Source: Bacilli bacterium (GTDB lineage: Bacteria > Bacillota_I > Bacilli_A > RFN20 > CAG-449). Taken from it: a stretch of DNA of 16,434 bases. Every line of letters begins with the position of its first letter. Within the stretch, counting starts at the first letter, position 1. Positions 6,101 through 12,790 of the stretch are shown here, piece by piece. The stretch is from the NCBI GenBank assembly GCA_900755065.1, contig CAAEFC010000048.1:1-16434 (forward strand), read 5' to 3'. A program made the position numbers and the translations under genes. The notes below the pieces were generated by a model, which saw only the letters and a list, made by a program, of their open reading frames with translations, ran no database searches and was not told where the DNA came from.

Positions 6101-6344
6101 AAAAATGCGACGATCGGAATGAACCGAGCGCACTCCTTTCTTCGGGAAAGCACGTGAATTCCGATGTTTCCCGTATACATCGGAAAAAGGTTCTGCCCTG
6201 CGGACGAATGGCCGGCAGGTTCGGACGTGAGAGCCGAAACGGTAAGCGTGCGCCGAAGGATTGAACGAGTCTTCGGACGAAACTCGGCGAATAAACGGAA
6301 AGGGAATGCACGTGTTGAGTTTTGATGTCGATACGGGAAAGATT
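6101..6344 (-). promoter_or_regulatory. Long structured 5' UTR of the lipoprotein gene
   Basis: If transcription starts near 6344, about 244 bases precede the ATG. In the RNA sense, TTCCGATGT (around 6184-6176) pairs perfectly with ACATCGGAA (around 6167-6159). The hairpin loop carries CGGGAA, complementary to TTCCCG at about 6148-6143, so a pseudoknot or an alternative helix is possible. An outer helix CGCCGA/TCGGCG (6289-6284 with 6256-6251) lies further upstream. I do not recognise a known riboswitch class. Confidence 0.35.
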
Positions 6345-6350
6345 GATTTC

Positions 6351-6378
6351 ATTGTATCGCATTTTTCTTCGGAGTCAA
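6351..6378 (-). promoter_or_regulatory. Promoter of the lipoprotein gene
   Basis: Read on the minus strand: TTGACT (6378-6373), 16 bases, TACAAT (6356-6351); each box is 5/6 of the sigma-A consensus. The start would be near 6344. It is divergent from the glycosylase promoter about 55 bases away. Confidence 0.7.
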
Positions 6379-6432
6379 TAGTATTTTTTAACAAAATTAA
6401 AAAAATCGTTTTCGGGGAGTTCCTTTTATGCG

Positions 6433-6461
6433 TTGCGCCGGAGAAGGCGGATTGCTATAAT
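6433..6461 (+). promoter_or_regulatory. Extended -10 promoter of the DNA glycosylase gene
   Basis: A perfect TATAAT (6456-6461) with an upstream TGC makes an extended -10 element, which compensates for a weak -35 (TTGCGC, 6433-6438, 17-base spacer). Transcription would start near 6468, less than 20 bases before the coding region. Confidence 0.75.
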
Positions 6462-6486
6462 CGTTTATAGGATCGGGAGAAACGAA

Positions 6487-7053
6487 ATGAACGAAAAAAA
6501 GCGATGCAGTTGGTGCAATCTGAAAAATGAAAGATACGTCCTGTATCACGACCGGGAATGGGGCGTTCCTGATTTTCGCGAGACATATCTTTTTGAAATG
6601 CTGATTCTTGAATCCTTTCAGGCCGGTCTTTCCTGGGAATGCGTGTTAAATAAGCGGGAAGCCTTCAAAGAAGCGTTCGCGCAGTTTGACATTGAAAAAG
6701 TGAGCCGTTTCGATGCGGAAAAAATGCGCGAACTGGCGGAAAACAAGGGCATTATCCGAAATCGGCTCAAAATCGCCGCGGCCGTAAGGAATGCGGGAAT
6801 CTTCAAGAAAATTCAGGAAGAATTCGGCGGATTTTATCCGTATTTGCGAACCTTTTACGACGGGAATCCGATCGACGAAATCGGCTGTACCCGATCCGAA
6901 TTGTCGGATCGGATTTCCGAAGATTTGCAGAAACGCGGCATGAAATTCGTCGGGACGACGATCGTTTACTCCTATTTGCAGGCAATCGGCATCGTCCGTT
7001 CCCACGAACCTTCCTGCTTTCTGTTCGTGGAGGGTGGAAGGGTAACCGACTGA
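6487..7053 (+). CDS. tag: DNA-3-methyladenine glycosylase I
   Basis: A 188-residue base-excision repair enzyme that removes 3-methyladenine from alkylated DNA. Family motifs appear in order: RCSWC at the N-terminus, YHDREWGVP, LILESFQAGLSW with the presumed catalytic Glu42, GIIRNRLKI, and GMKFVGTT near the C-terminus. The four zinc ligands known from E. coli Tag have equivalents here at Cys7, His21, His173 and Cys177, with the same spacing in the last pair. The usual VNDH before the last His reads VRSH, a mild divergence. ATG 6487 follows GGGAG (6475-6479); the frame extends upstream to 6433 but overlaps the promoter. It is the second alkylation-repair gene in the window, with the methyltransferase at 250-717. 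It converges on thrS and shares a terminator with it. Confidence 0.95.
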   Translation: MNEKKRCSWCNLKNERYVLYHDREWGVPDFRETYLFEMLILESFQAGLSWECVLNKREAFKEAFAQFDIEKVSRFDAEKMRELAENKGIIRNRLKIAAAVRNAGIFKKIQEEFGGFYPYLRTFYDGNPIDEIGCTRSELSDRISEDLQKRGMKFVGTTIVYSYLQAIGIVRSHEPSCFLFVEGGRVTD

Positions 7054-7054
7054 A

Positions 7055-7088
7055 AAAAAGCCTTCGTGAAGGTTCGCGAGGGCTTTTT
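7055..7088. terminator. Bidirectional terminator between tag and thrS
   Basis: AAAAAGCCTTCG (7055-7066) pairs with CGAGGGCTTTTT (7077-7088) with a single G-T wobble. T runs lie on the 3' side of both strands. It sits exactly between the two convergent stop codons. Confidence 0.9.
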
Positions 7089-7092
7089 CGTC

Positions 7093-8994
7093 TTATTTTC
7101 TGAGCGCTTTCGTTTCTATCTCTTCTTCAATCATTCGGAGAAATGCTTCGACGCCGACGGTGATCTGTTCCTGATGCGCGTAGAGGCGATACGTCAGGGT
7201 TCCGGCTTCGACTTCCTTGTCGCCGATCACGAGGGTATAAGGTACCTTGTGCATCTGCGCCTGGCGGAGGCGGTAGCCGAGTTTTTCTTCGGGCGCGTCG
7301 ATCGAGCAACGGATCCGGTGTTCTTCCAGAGTCGCTTTCAGGCGAAGAGAGTAGTCCATGTGGGTTTCGGAAACCGGAAGAATGCTGACCTGAACCGGCG
7401 AAAGCCAAGTCGGATAGGCGCCGGCAAAGTTCTCGGTCAGAATGGCGATGAAACGTTCCAGCGAGCCGAATATCGCCCGGTGGATCATCACCGGCGTTTT
7501 CTTTTGACCGTCGGAATCGATGTAGGAACAATCGAAACGTCCCGGTAATTGCATATCCAACTGAATGGTTCCGCATTGCCAGATCCGGTTCATCGAGTCT
7601 TTCAGTTTGAAATCGAGTTTCGGACCGTAAAAGGCGCCGTCGCCCGGATTGATCTTGAACGGATGTCCGGTATCGACGCAGACTTTGGTCAAGGCTTTTT
7701 CGGCCTGATCCCAGACTTCGATGTCGCCGATGTAGTTTTCTTCCGGACGGGTGGAGAGTTCGATTGCGTAGTCGAGGTGGAAAACCGAATAAATCTCGTC
7801 GTAGAGTTTCAGAATCCGGGTAACCTCGTCGGCGATCTGATCTTCGCTGAGCAGAATGTGCGCGTCGTCCTGCGTAAAGGTTCTGACCCGGAACAGGCCG
7901 TTGAGCGCGCCGGAGGCTTCATGGCGGTGGACATGACCCAATTCCGCGTAGCGGAGAGGTAATTCGCGGTAGGAATGCAGGTCGTTTTTATAGCAGAGGA
8001 TCGCGCCCGGGCAGTTCATCGGCTTGATGGCAAAATCCTCTTCGTCGACTTTCAGCGTGTACATATCTTCGTGGTAGTGATCCCAGTGTCCCGAAGTTTC
8101 CCAAAGCGTTCGGGAAAGCATGATCGGCGTTTCCACGATCAGATAGCCGTTTTTCCGGTGAACGTCCAGCCACCAGTCTTCCAGCACTCTCCGCAGGGTA
8201 TAGCCGTTCGGAAGCCAGAATGGGAGTCCCGGACCGTATTCGGAAATCATGAACAGCCCCAGTTCTTTGCCAATCCGCTTATGATCGCGTTTTTTCCTCT
8301 CTTCGAGCAGTTTCAGATGATCTTCCAGTTCGGATTCTTTGAAGAAAGAGGTTCCGTAAATCCGGGTCAACTGCTTGTTTTTGGAATTGCCGCGCCAGTA
8401 GGCGCCTGCGAGCGAAAGCAGTTTAAAATGCTTGATCTGCGAGGTTTTTTCCAGATGCGGTCCGGCGCAGAGATCGACGAAATCGCCTTGCCGGTAGACG
8501 GATATCGTTCCTTCGATGCCGTCGATCAGTTCCAGTTTGTACGGATTGTCTTTAAACAGTTCCCGTGCTTCGTCCCGATCGATTTCCTCGCGGACGATCG
8601 GAAGGGCTTGTGAAGCGATGCGGTGCATCTCTTTTTCGATTTTTTTAAGGTCTTCGTCGTTGATCGGCGTTTCAAAATCGACGTCGTAGTAAAAACCTTC
8701 GTCGATGCTCGGACCGAAGCCGAATCGGGCGTCTTTGAAAAGATGAGCGATCGCCTGCGCCATTAAATGCGACGTCGAATGATTCAACACGGAATAACTT
8801 TCCGGATCGCCTTCGAGAATCAGTTTGAATTCGCCTCCTTCGGGAATCGGTCTTTTTAAATCGTAGACCGATCCGTTCAGCGAATAGGCAATTGCCTTTT
8901 TGGCCAGAGACGGCGAAATCGACAGCGCGACGTCATAGCCGCTTTCGGAAGCGTTCAGTTCCTTTTCTTTTCCGTCGGGTAAGGTAATTTTCAT
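7093..8994 (-). CDS. thrS: Threonyl-tRNA synthetase
   Basis: A 633-residue class II synthetase that charges tRNA-Thr; a normal full length. Domains in order: TGS domain (residues 1-~62, starting MKITLPDGKEKEL), editing domain with SHLMAQ and DLCAGPHL, the catalytic core with MNCPGAILCYKNDLHSYRELP, TFTQDDAHIL and PVMIHRAIFGSLERF (supplying the Cys-His-His zinc site), and a C-terminal anticodon-binding domain with VSILPVSETH. The second His of the E. coli editing motif HxxxH is Gln here, which I recall as usual in Gram-positives. ATG 8994 has a perfect AGGAGGA (9007-9001) upstream. A T-box leader controls the gene. In Bacillus thrS is a neighbour of dnaB-dnaI; here dnaB-dnaI lies about 4 kb away on the other strand. 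Confidence 0.98.
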   Translation of the reverse strand: MKITLPDGKEKELNASESGYDVALSISPSLAKKAIAYSLNGSVYDLKRPIPEGGEFKLILEGDPESYSVLNHSTSHLMAQAIAHLFKDARFGFGPSIDEGFYYDVDFETPINDEDLKKIEKEMHRIASQALPIVREEIDRDEARELFKDNPYKLELIDGIEGTISVYRQGDFVDLCAGPHLEKTSQIKHFKLLSLAGAYWRGNSKNKQLTRIYGTSFFKESELEDHLKLLEERKKRDHKRIGKELGLFMISEYGPGLPFWLPNGYTLRRVLEDWWLDVHRKNGYLIVETPIMLSRTLWETSGHWDHYHEDMYTLKVDEEDFAIKPMNCPGAILCYKNDLHSYRELPLRYAELGHVHRHEASGALNGLFRVRTFTQDDAHILLSEDQIADEVTRILKLYDEIYSVFHLDYAIELSTRPEENYIGDIEVWDQAEKALTKVCVDTGHPFKINPGDGAFYGPKLDFKLKDSMNRIWQCGTIQLDMQLPGRFDCSYIDSDGQKKTPVMIHRAIFGSLERFIAILTENFAGAYPTWLSPVQVSILPVSETHMDYSLRLKATLEEHRIRCSIDAPEEKLGYRLRQAQMHKVPYTLVIGDKEVEAGTLTYRLYAHQEQITVGVEAFLRMIEEEIETKALRK

Positions 8995-9013
8995 GTTTTT
9001 TCCTCCTGTAAAT

Positions 9014-9215
9014 AAAAAAACGCCCGGTTTAAGGACGCTCTGTGCGCGGTACCACCTTAATTTACATCGTAGGATGTACGCTCGGTTCATTCTTAACGGG
9101 AATGGGCGTCCGGTTACCCGGAGAACTCCGAAGCGGTATTGTCGGGTTGGCTTATTTCTTTCACCGGGCGAAATAATCTCTGTGTGTTTCCGACAACGTG
9201 TCTTCTTCACGGTTC
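9014..9215 (-). promoter_or_regulatory. T-box leader of thrS with Thr (ACC) specifier
   Basis: The RNA contains the T-box core AAGGTGGTACCGCG (9058-9045), whose UGGU bulge fits an uncharged tRNA ending in ACCA. The core is followed by a terminator, AGCGTCC (9039-9033) with GGGCGTT (9025-9019) and seven Us. Stem I is recognisable: TTGTCGG pairs with CCGACAA, the inner helix is TTATTTC/GAAATAA, and the base is GAAG/CTTC. The internal loop on the 3' side reads TACCG and presents ACC (minus strand 9137-9135) as the specifier codon. Uncharged tRNA-Thr should prevent termination and switch thrS on. Confidence 0.93.
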
Positions 9216-9221
9216 AAGAGC

Positions 9222-9250
9222 ATTATAAAAAAAACGGCAGAAGAATTCAA
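9222..9250 (-). promoter_or_regulatory. Promoter of the thrS T-box transcript
   Basis: Minus strand TTGAAT (9250-9245), 17 bases, perfect TATAAT (9227-9222). The start point would be near 9215, just before stem I of the T-box. Confidence 0.75.
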
Positions 9251-9303
9251 GCCTTTTTCGTCAAAGCGGACGAATCGGACAAGGCGGGAAAAGAAAGGAA
9301 ATA

Positions 9304-9332
9304 AAAAAACGAAGGCGTTTTCCTTCGTTTTT
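9304..9332 (-). terminator. Terminator of the pfkA-pyk-ROK kinase operon
   Basis: On the minus strand, ACGAAGG (9328-9322) pairs with CCTTCGT (9315-9309) around a six-base loop, extended by A/T pairs and ending in a U run (complement of 9303-9309). It lies nine bases after the ROK kinase stop. Confidence 0.88.
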
Positions 9333-9340
9333 AATGAGCA

Positions 9341-10201
9341 TTACCGGATATGCAAAGCGACGCTGACGCCGCCCATTAAACCGGCGTCCTGGTCGAATTG
9401 GGCGAGAACGATTTTCACCGGTTTCAGAGGAAAGCGTTCAATCAGGGCGTTGGACTTGATTTCAAGATCGTCGATGAAGAGATCGCTCGATTTCATCACG
9501 CCGCCGGAAAGAACGATCTTGTCGGTGTTGTATTCCATTTGCAAATTGGCGAGATAGAGCGAAACGATTTTCTTCCATTCGTCGAGTACGTTCAGCGCGG
9601 TCGGATCCTTTGCCCGGCAGAGCGTGAAGAATTCCTGCGCGTTTTCCACGATCAGGTAATTGTCGCGACAAAGTTTGACGATGCCGTTTCCCGAAGCGAT
9701 CTTCTCAAATTCTTCAAACTGGTGGCGGTAACCGATCAGGGTATGACCGATTTCAAAGGCAAGATCGACCATTTGGTGATCGTAAATGAGGCAACCGCCG
9801 ATACCGGAAGAAATCGTGACGAAGAAGGAATCGGGGACGTCTTTGCTCGCGCCGAAAGTCGCTTCCGCCAGGGCGGTGCAGTTGGCGTCGTTCTTGATTT
9901 CGCAACGGAACGGATAGCGCTCCTCGATGATCTTTTTCAGATCCAGATCGCGGACGCCGAGATTCGGGAGAATCCGGATATAGTTCCTTTCGATCAGACC
10001 GCAGGCGGAAATGCCCACCTTTTTGACGCCGTACTTTTCGTAAGGGAGGGTCTCGATCAGCCGGCAGATCTGCTTGATCAGAGCGTCCTTGTCGTTTTTG
10101 ACCGTCCGTTCCCGATTGACTTCGATGATGTCGAGATTCGACGAGACGATGCCGACCCGAAGATTGGTCGCGCCGAGATCGACGGCGATAACGTATTCCA
10201 T
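9341..10201 (-). CDS. ROK-family sugar kinase (glucokinase-like), lacking the zinc loop
   Basis: A 286-residue ATP-dependent hexose kinase of the ROK family. Visible motifs are the phosphate loop DLGATNLRVG (residues 8-17), catalytic Asp105 in KNDANCTALAEA, the SSGIGG loop (131-136), the EIGHT signature (Glu150, His153) and LSGGV (231-235). ROK kinases normally carry a CxCGxxGC zinc cluster right after the His; here it is replaced by YRHQFEEFEKIASG, with no cysteine. The fold probably tolerates this, but substrate binding may differ. The position after pfkA and pyk suggests a glucokinase feeding glycolysis; a kinase for another sugar (N-acetylmannosamine, allose, fructose) is possible. Its ATG shares the final A of the pyk stop (TAATG), with AAGGAGGT inside the end of pyk, so translation is coupled. 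Confidence 0.88.
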   Translation of the reverse strand: MEYVIAVDLGATNLRVGIVSSNLDIIEVNRERTVKNDKDALIKQICRLIETLPYEKYGVKKVGISACGLIERNYIRILPNLGVRDLDLKKIIEERYPFRCEIKNDANCTALAEATFGASKDVPDSFFVTISSGIGGCLIYDHQMVDLAFEIGHTLIGYRHQFEEFEKIASGNGIVKLCRDNYLIVENAQEFFTLCRAKDPTALNVLDEWKKIVSLYLANLQMEYNTDKIVLSGGVMKSSDLFIDDLEIKSNALIERFPLKPVKIVLAQFDQDAGLMGGVSVALHIR

Positions 10202-11652
10202 TACAGATCTACCTCCTTGAATTCATTGACCGTGATGATTTTCATGAAATTGTTCTTGTTGGTTCCCGTCGGCGTTCCGCCGGTGAGAATGATCTGACTT
10301 CCGGCAGGAATCTTCAATTCGCGCGCTTTCAGCAAGGCGAGAACTTCCATTTCCTCGATGAACTGCGGAAGATACGGAATATAAACCGGGTATACGCCCC
10401 AGATCAGACAGTTCGTCTTGCAGATGCTCAGGTCGTTGCTGACGGAGAGAATCGGACAGCAAGGGCGCGACTTGGCGATCCGGGAAACCGTCTCTTCGCT
10501 TTCCGTCAGGCAGACGATCAGTTTCGCGCCGATCAGAAGCGCAGTATTGGCGACCGAGTTGCTGATGGCGTCGTTGTTGTTCTTGTTGGACGTTTCAAAG
10601 GCCTCCTGCGCCAGTTTTTCGTACGGCAGGTAGTTTTCCATCTTCGAGGAGATGTTGGCCTGCATCGCGCAGGCTTCGACCGGATATTCGCCCGAAGCGG
10701 ATTCGGCGGAGAGCATCACGGAATCGGTGCTTTCCAGCACGGCGTTGGCGACGTCGGAAACTTCGGCGCGCGTCGGATTCGGATTCGATTTCATCGAGTC
10801 GAGCATCTGCGTGGCCGTGATGACCGGCTTTCCGGCGATACGGCATTTCCGGATGATTTCCTTCTGAATGACCGGAACGTCTTCGGCGGGAACTTCGACC
10901 CCCAGATCGCCCCGGGCGACCATGATGCCGTCGCTGACCTTGATGATGTCGTCGATCAGGCGGACGGCGGTCGGATTCTCGATTTTGGAGATGATCCGGA
11001 TGTCTTTCCGTCCGTTTTCGATGAGAATCTTCCGGATGTCCAGCACGTCTTCCGGCGTACGCACGAAGGACGCCGCGACGAACGAAATGTTGTGCTTGCA
11101 CCCCCAGACCAGATCGGAATGATCTTTTTCGGAAATGTAAGGAAGGTTGATCATCGTATCGGGACAGTTGACGCCGCGTTTGTTCTTGATGACGTGATGA
11201 TTCAGACTCGTCGTGATCAGTTCGCGGTTCTTTTCGTCCTTTTCTTTAACGACCAGCGTCAGATTTCCGTCGTCGAGTTTGATCCGCTGACCGACCTCGA
11301 CGTCGTCGTAAAGTTGCGCGTACGTGACGGAAAACTTTTCTTTCGTTCCCAAAACCGGCTTCATCGAGATGACGACTTTCTGATTGGTCTCGATCGAGGC
11401 CTGTCCGTTTTCAAAGTCGTGCGTGCGGATTTCCGGACCTTTGGTGTCGAGCATCACCGGAATGATGATGCCTTTTTCCTTGAAAAGGCGGTCGGCGATT
11501 TCGATCTTTTTGAGATGTTCGGCGTAGTCGCCGTGAGAGAAATTGATGCGCATCACGTTCATGCCGGCTTCAAACAGTTTCAGACAGGTTTCGAAACTGT
11601 CGCTGGCCGGACCGATCGTGCAGACGATTTTGGTTTTCTTTGCGATATTCAT
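10201..11652 (-). CDS. pyk: Pyruvate kinase
   Basis: A 483-residue enzyme that converts phosphoenolpyruvate and ADP to pyruvate and ATP. Substrate-site MRINFSHG (residues 34-41), KGPEIRT (71-77), catalytic Lys223 in ISKIENPTAV, metal-binding MVARGDLG (244-251) and TATQMLDSM (279-287) are all intact. Glu74 in KGPEIRT is the residue associated with potassium-dependent pyruvate kinases; independent ones have Lys there. It lacks the extra C-terminal phosphohistidine-like domain found in Bacillus pyruvate kinase (about 585 residues), so it is of the short type. GGAGGT (11664-11659) precedes ATG 11652. It is the middle gene of the operon, 14 bases after pfkA, and overlaps the ROK kinase start. Confidence 0.98.
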   Translation of the reverse strand: MNIAKKTKIVCTIGPASDSFETCLKLFEAGMNVMRINFSHGDYAEHLKKIEIADRLFKEKGIIIPVMLDTKGPEIRTHDFENGQASIETNQKVVISMKPVLGTKEKFSVTYAQLYDDVEVGQRIKLDDGNLTLVVKEKDEKNRELITTSLNHHVIKNKRGVNCPDTMINLPYISEKDHSDLVWGCKHNISFVAASFVRTPEDVLDIRKILIENGRKDIRIISKIENPTAVRLIDDIIKVSDGIMVARGDLGVEVPAEDVPVIQKEIIRKCRIAGKPVITATQMLDSMKSNPNPTRAEVSDVANAVLESTDSVMLSAESASGEYPVEACAMQANISSKMENYLPYEKLAQEAFETSNKNNNDAISNSVANTALLIGAKLIVCLTESEETVSRIAKSRPCCPILSVSNDLSICKTNCLIWGVYPVYIPYLPQFIEEMEVLALLKARELKIPAGSQIILTGGTPTGTNKNNFMKIITVNEFKEVDL

Positions 11653-11666
11653 GTGGATACCTCCGT

Positions 11667-12626
11667 TCAGCGGGTTCGGAACAGCATATTTCTGAGCGCG
11701 GTGTTCGGTTTGTTGCTCATTTTCAGCGCCTCTTCGATCGGCGTGGCGCGAAGGTGATTGTCGATGATGCCGATGCAGACGCCGGTCTTGCCTTCAAGCA
11801 GGGTATCGACGGCGAAAACGCCCATCGACGAGGCCAAATAGCGGTCCATCGCCGTCGGCGTGCCGCCGCGCTGAATTCTTCCCAGCACTTCGGATTTGGC
11901 GACGATCCCGCAGTGCGCGGTGATCTTGATCGCCAGGTCGCTGACGTCCAGCGTGTGTTCGGTGACCAGAATGATGACGTGGTGCTTGCCCATTTCGACC
12001 TGCGATTTGACGTCGTTCAGGATCGCTTCTTCGCTCATGAGGTTTTCTTTCGTGATGACGAGGTCGGCGCCGGTGGCAAGCGATGCGTAAACGGCCAGAT
12101 CGCCGCAATCGCGTCCCATCACTTCGACGACGGAGCAACGCTGATGCGAAGAAGAAGTGTCTCTGAGTTTATCCACGCAGTCGACGATCGTTTGAAGCGC
12201 GGTGGAGAATCCGATCGTATAGTCCGACGAAGCGACGTCGTTGTCGATGGTTCCCGGAAGCGCCACGCAATGGATTCCTTTCCGCGAAAGCGCCAGCGCG
12301 CCTTTGTAGGTTCCGTCTCCGCCGATGGTGACTAATGCGTCGATGCCGTACTCCCGAAGAATCGCGGCGACCTGATCCTGCACCTCGTCGGTGGCGAATT
12401 CTGGAAGCCGCGCCGTGCCGATCTTCGTTCCGCCCCGATTGATGATCTCGGCGACGAAACTGCGGTTGACCCGCTCGATCTGCCGGTCGATGATTCCCTT
12501 ATAGCCGTTGTAGATGACGTACATTTCCAGATTGGCGTTTAGTCCGGCGCGGATAATCGCGCGGACGGCCGCGTTCATTCCCGGTGCGTCGCCTCCGGAA
12601 GTCAGAACGCCGATTTTCTTTATCAT
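11667..12626 (-). CDS. pfkA: ATP-dependent 6-phosphofructokinase
   Basis: A 319-residue enzyme, the standard bacterial PfkA length, that phosphorylates fructose 6-phosphate at the committed step of glycolysis. GVLTSGGDAPGMNAAVRAI (residues 6-24), IGGDGTYKGA (101-110), LPGTIDND (123-130, catalytic Asp128), EVMGRDCGD and LGRIQRGGTP are present. Gly105 and Gly125 are the signature of the ATP-dependent type; pyrophosphate-dependent forms carry Asp and Lys. Arg22 and Arg26 match the allosteric-site arginines of E. coli PfkA, so ADP/PEP control is plausible. GGAGG, nine bases before ATG 12626, fixes the start; the frame extends 22 codons further upstream without family similarity. First gene of the operon, divergent from dnaB. 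Confidence 0.98.
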   Translation of the reverse strand: MIKKIGVLTSGGDAPGMNAAVRAIIRAGLNANLEMYVIYNGYKGIIDRQIERVNRSFVAEIINRGGTKIGTARLPEFATDEVQDQVAAILREYGIDALVTIGGDGTYKGALALSRKGIHCVALPGTIDNDVASSDYTIGFSTALQTIVDCVDKLRDTSSSHQRCSVVEVMGRDCGDLAVYASLATGADLVITKENLMSEEAILNDVKSQVEMGKHHVIILVTEHTLDVSDLAIKITAHCGIVAKSEVLGRIQRGGTPTAMDRYLASSMGVFAVDTLLEGKTGVCIGIIDNHLRATPIEEALKMSNKPNTALRNMLFRTR

Positions 12627-12660
12627 TTCACATAACCTCCCAATGTTTTCGACAATTTTT

Positions 12661-12666
12661 ATTATA
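12661..12666 (-). promoter_or_regulatory. Likely -10 box of the pfkA operon promoter
   Basis: A perfect TATAAT on the minus strand, about 35 bases before the pfkA ATG. No good -35 lies at the normal distance, so the exact promoter is uncertain; an activator or A/T-rich upstream contacts may help. Confidence 0.45.
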
Positions 12667-12732
12667 AATAAACGCGCGGACAAATAAAACAAATTTGAGC
12701 GATAAACGCAAATAAATAAATCCTAAAATCCG

Positions 12733-12747
12733 TTGAATCGCTTTCAA
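12733..12747. promoter_or_regulatory. Palindrome in the pfkA/dnaB divergent promoter region
   Basis: TTGAA-TCGCT-TTCAA is a perfect 5+5 palindrome with a CG centre. It resembles a CcpA catabolite-response element, but the half-sites are one base too close to fit that consensus. It lies upstream of both divergent operons. Confidence 0.3.
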
Positions 12748-12790
12748 TTCGTTTGGGAATCCATTACACTATAAAGGAAGGAGAAGTGCC

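Noticed and set aside
6101..6394. In-frame N-terminal extension of the GDPD lipoprotein by 98 residues
   Set aside because: The extension overlaps the promoter, is rich in Arg/Ser/Phe with no domain character, and would bury the lipoprotein signal peptide that starts at MKKKS.
12733..12747. True CcpA cre site
   Set aside because: The half-sites are one base too close for the cre consensus, so only a palindrome is reported.
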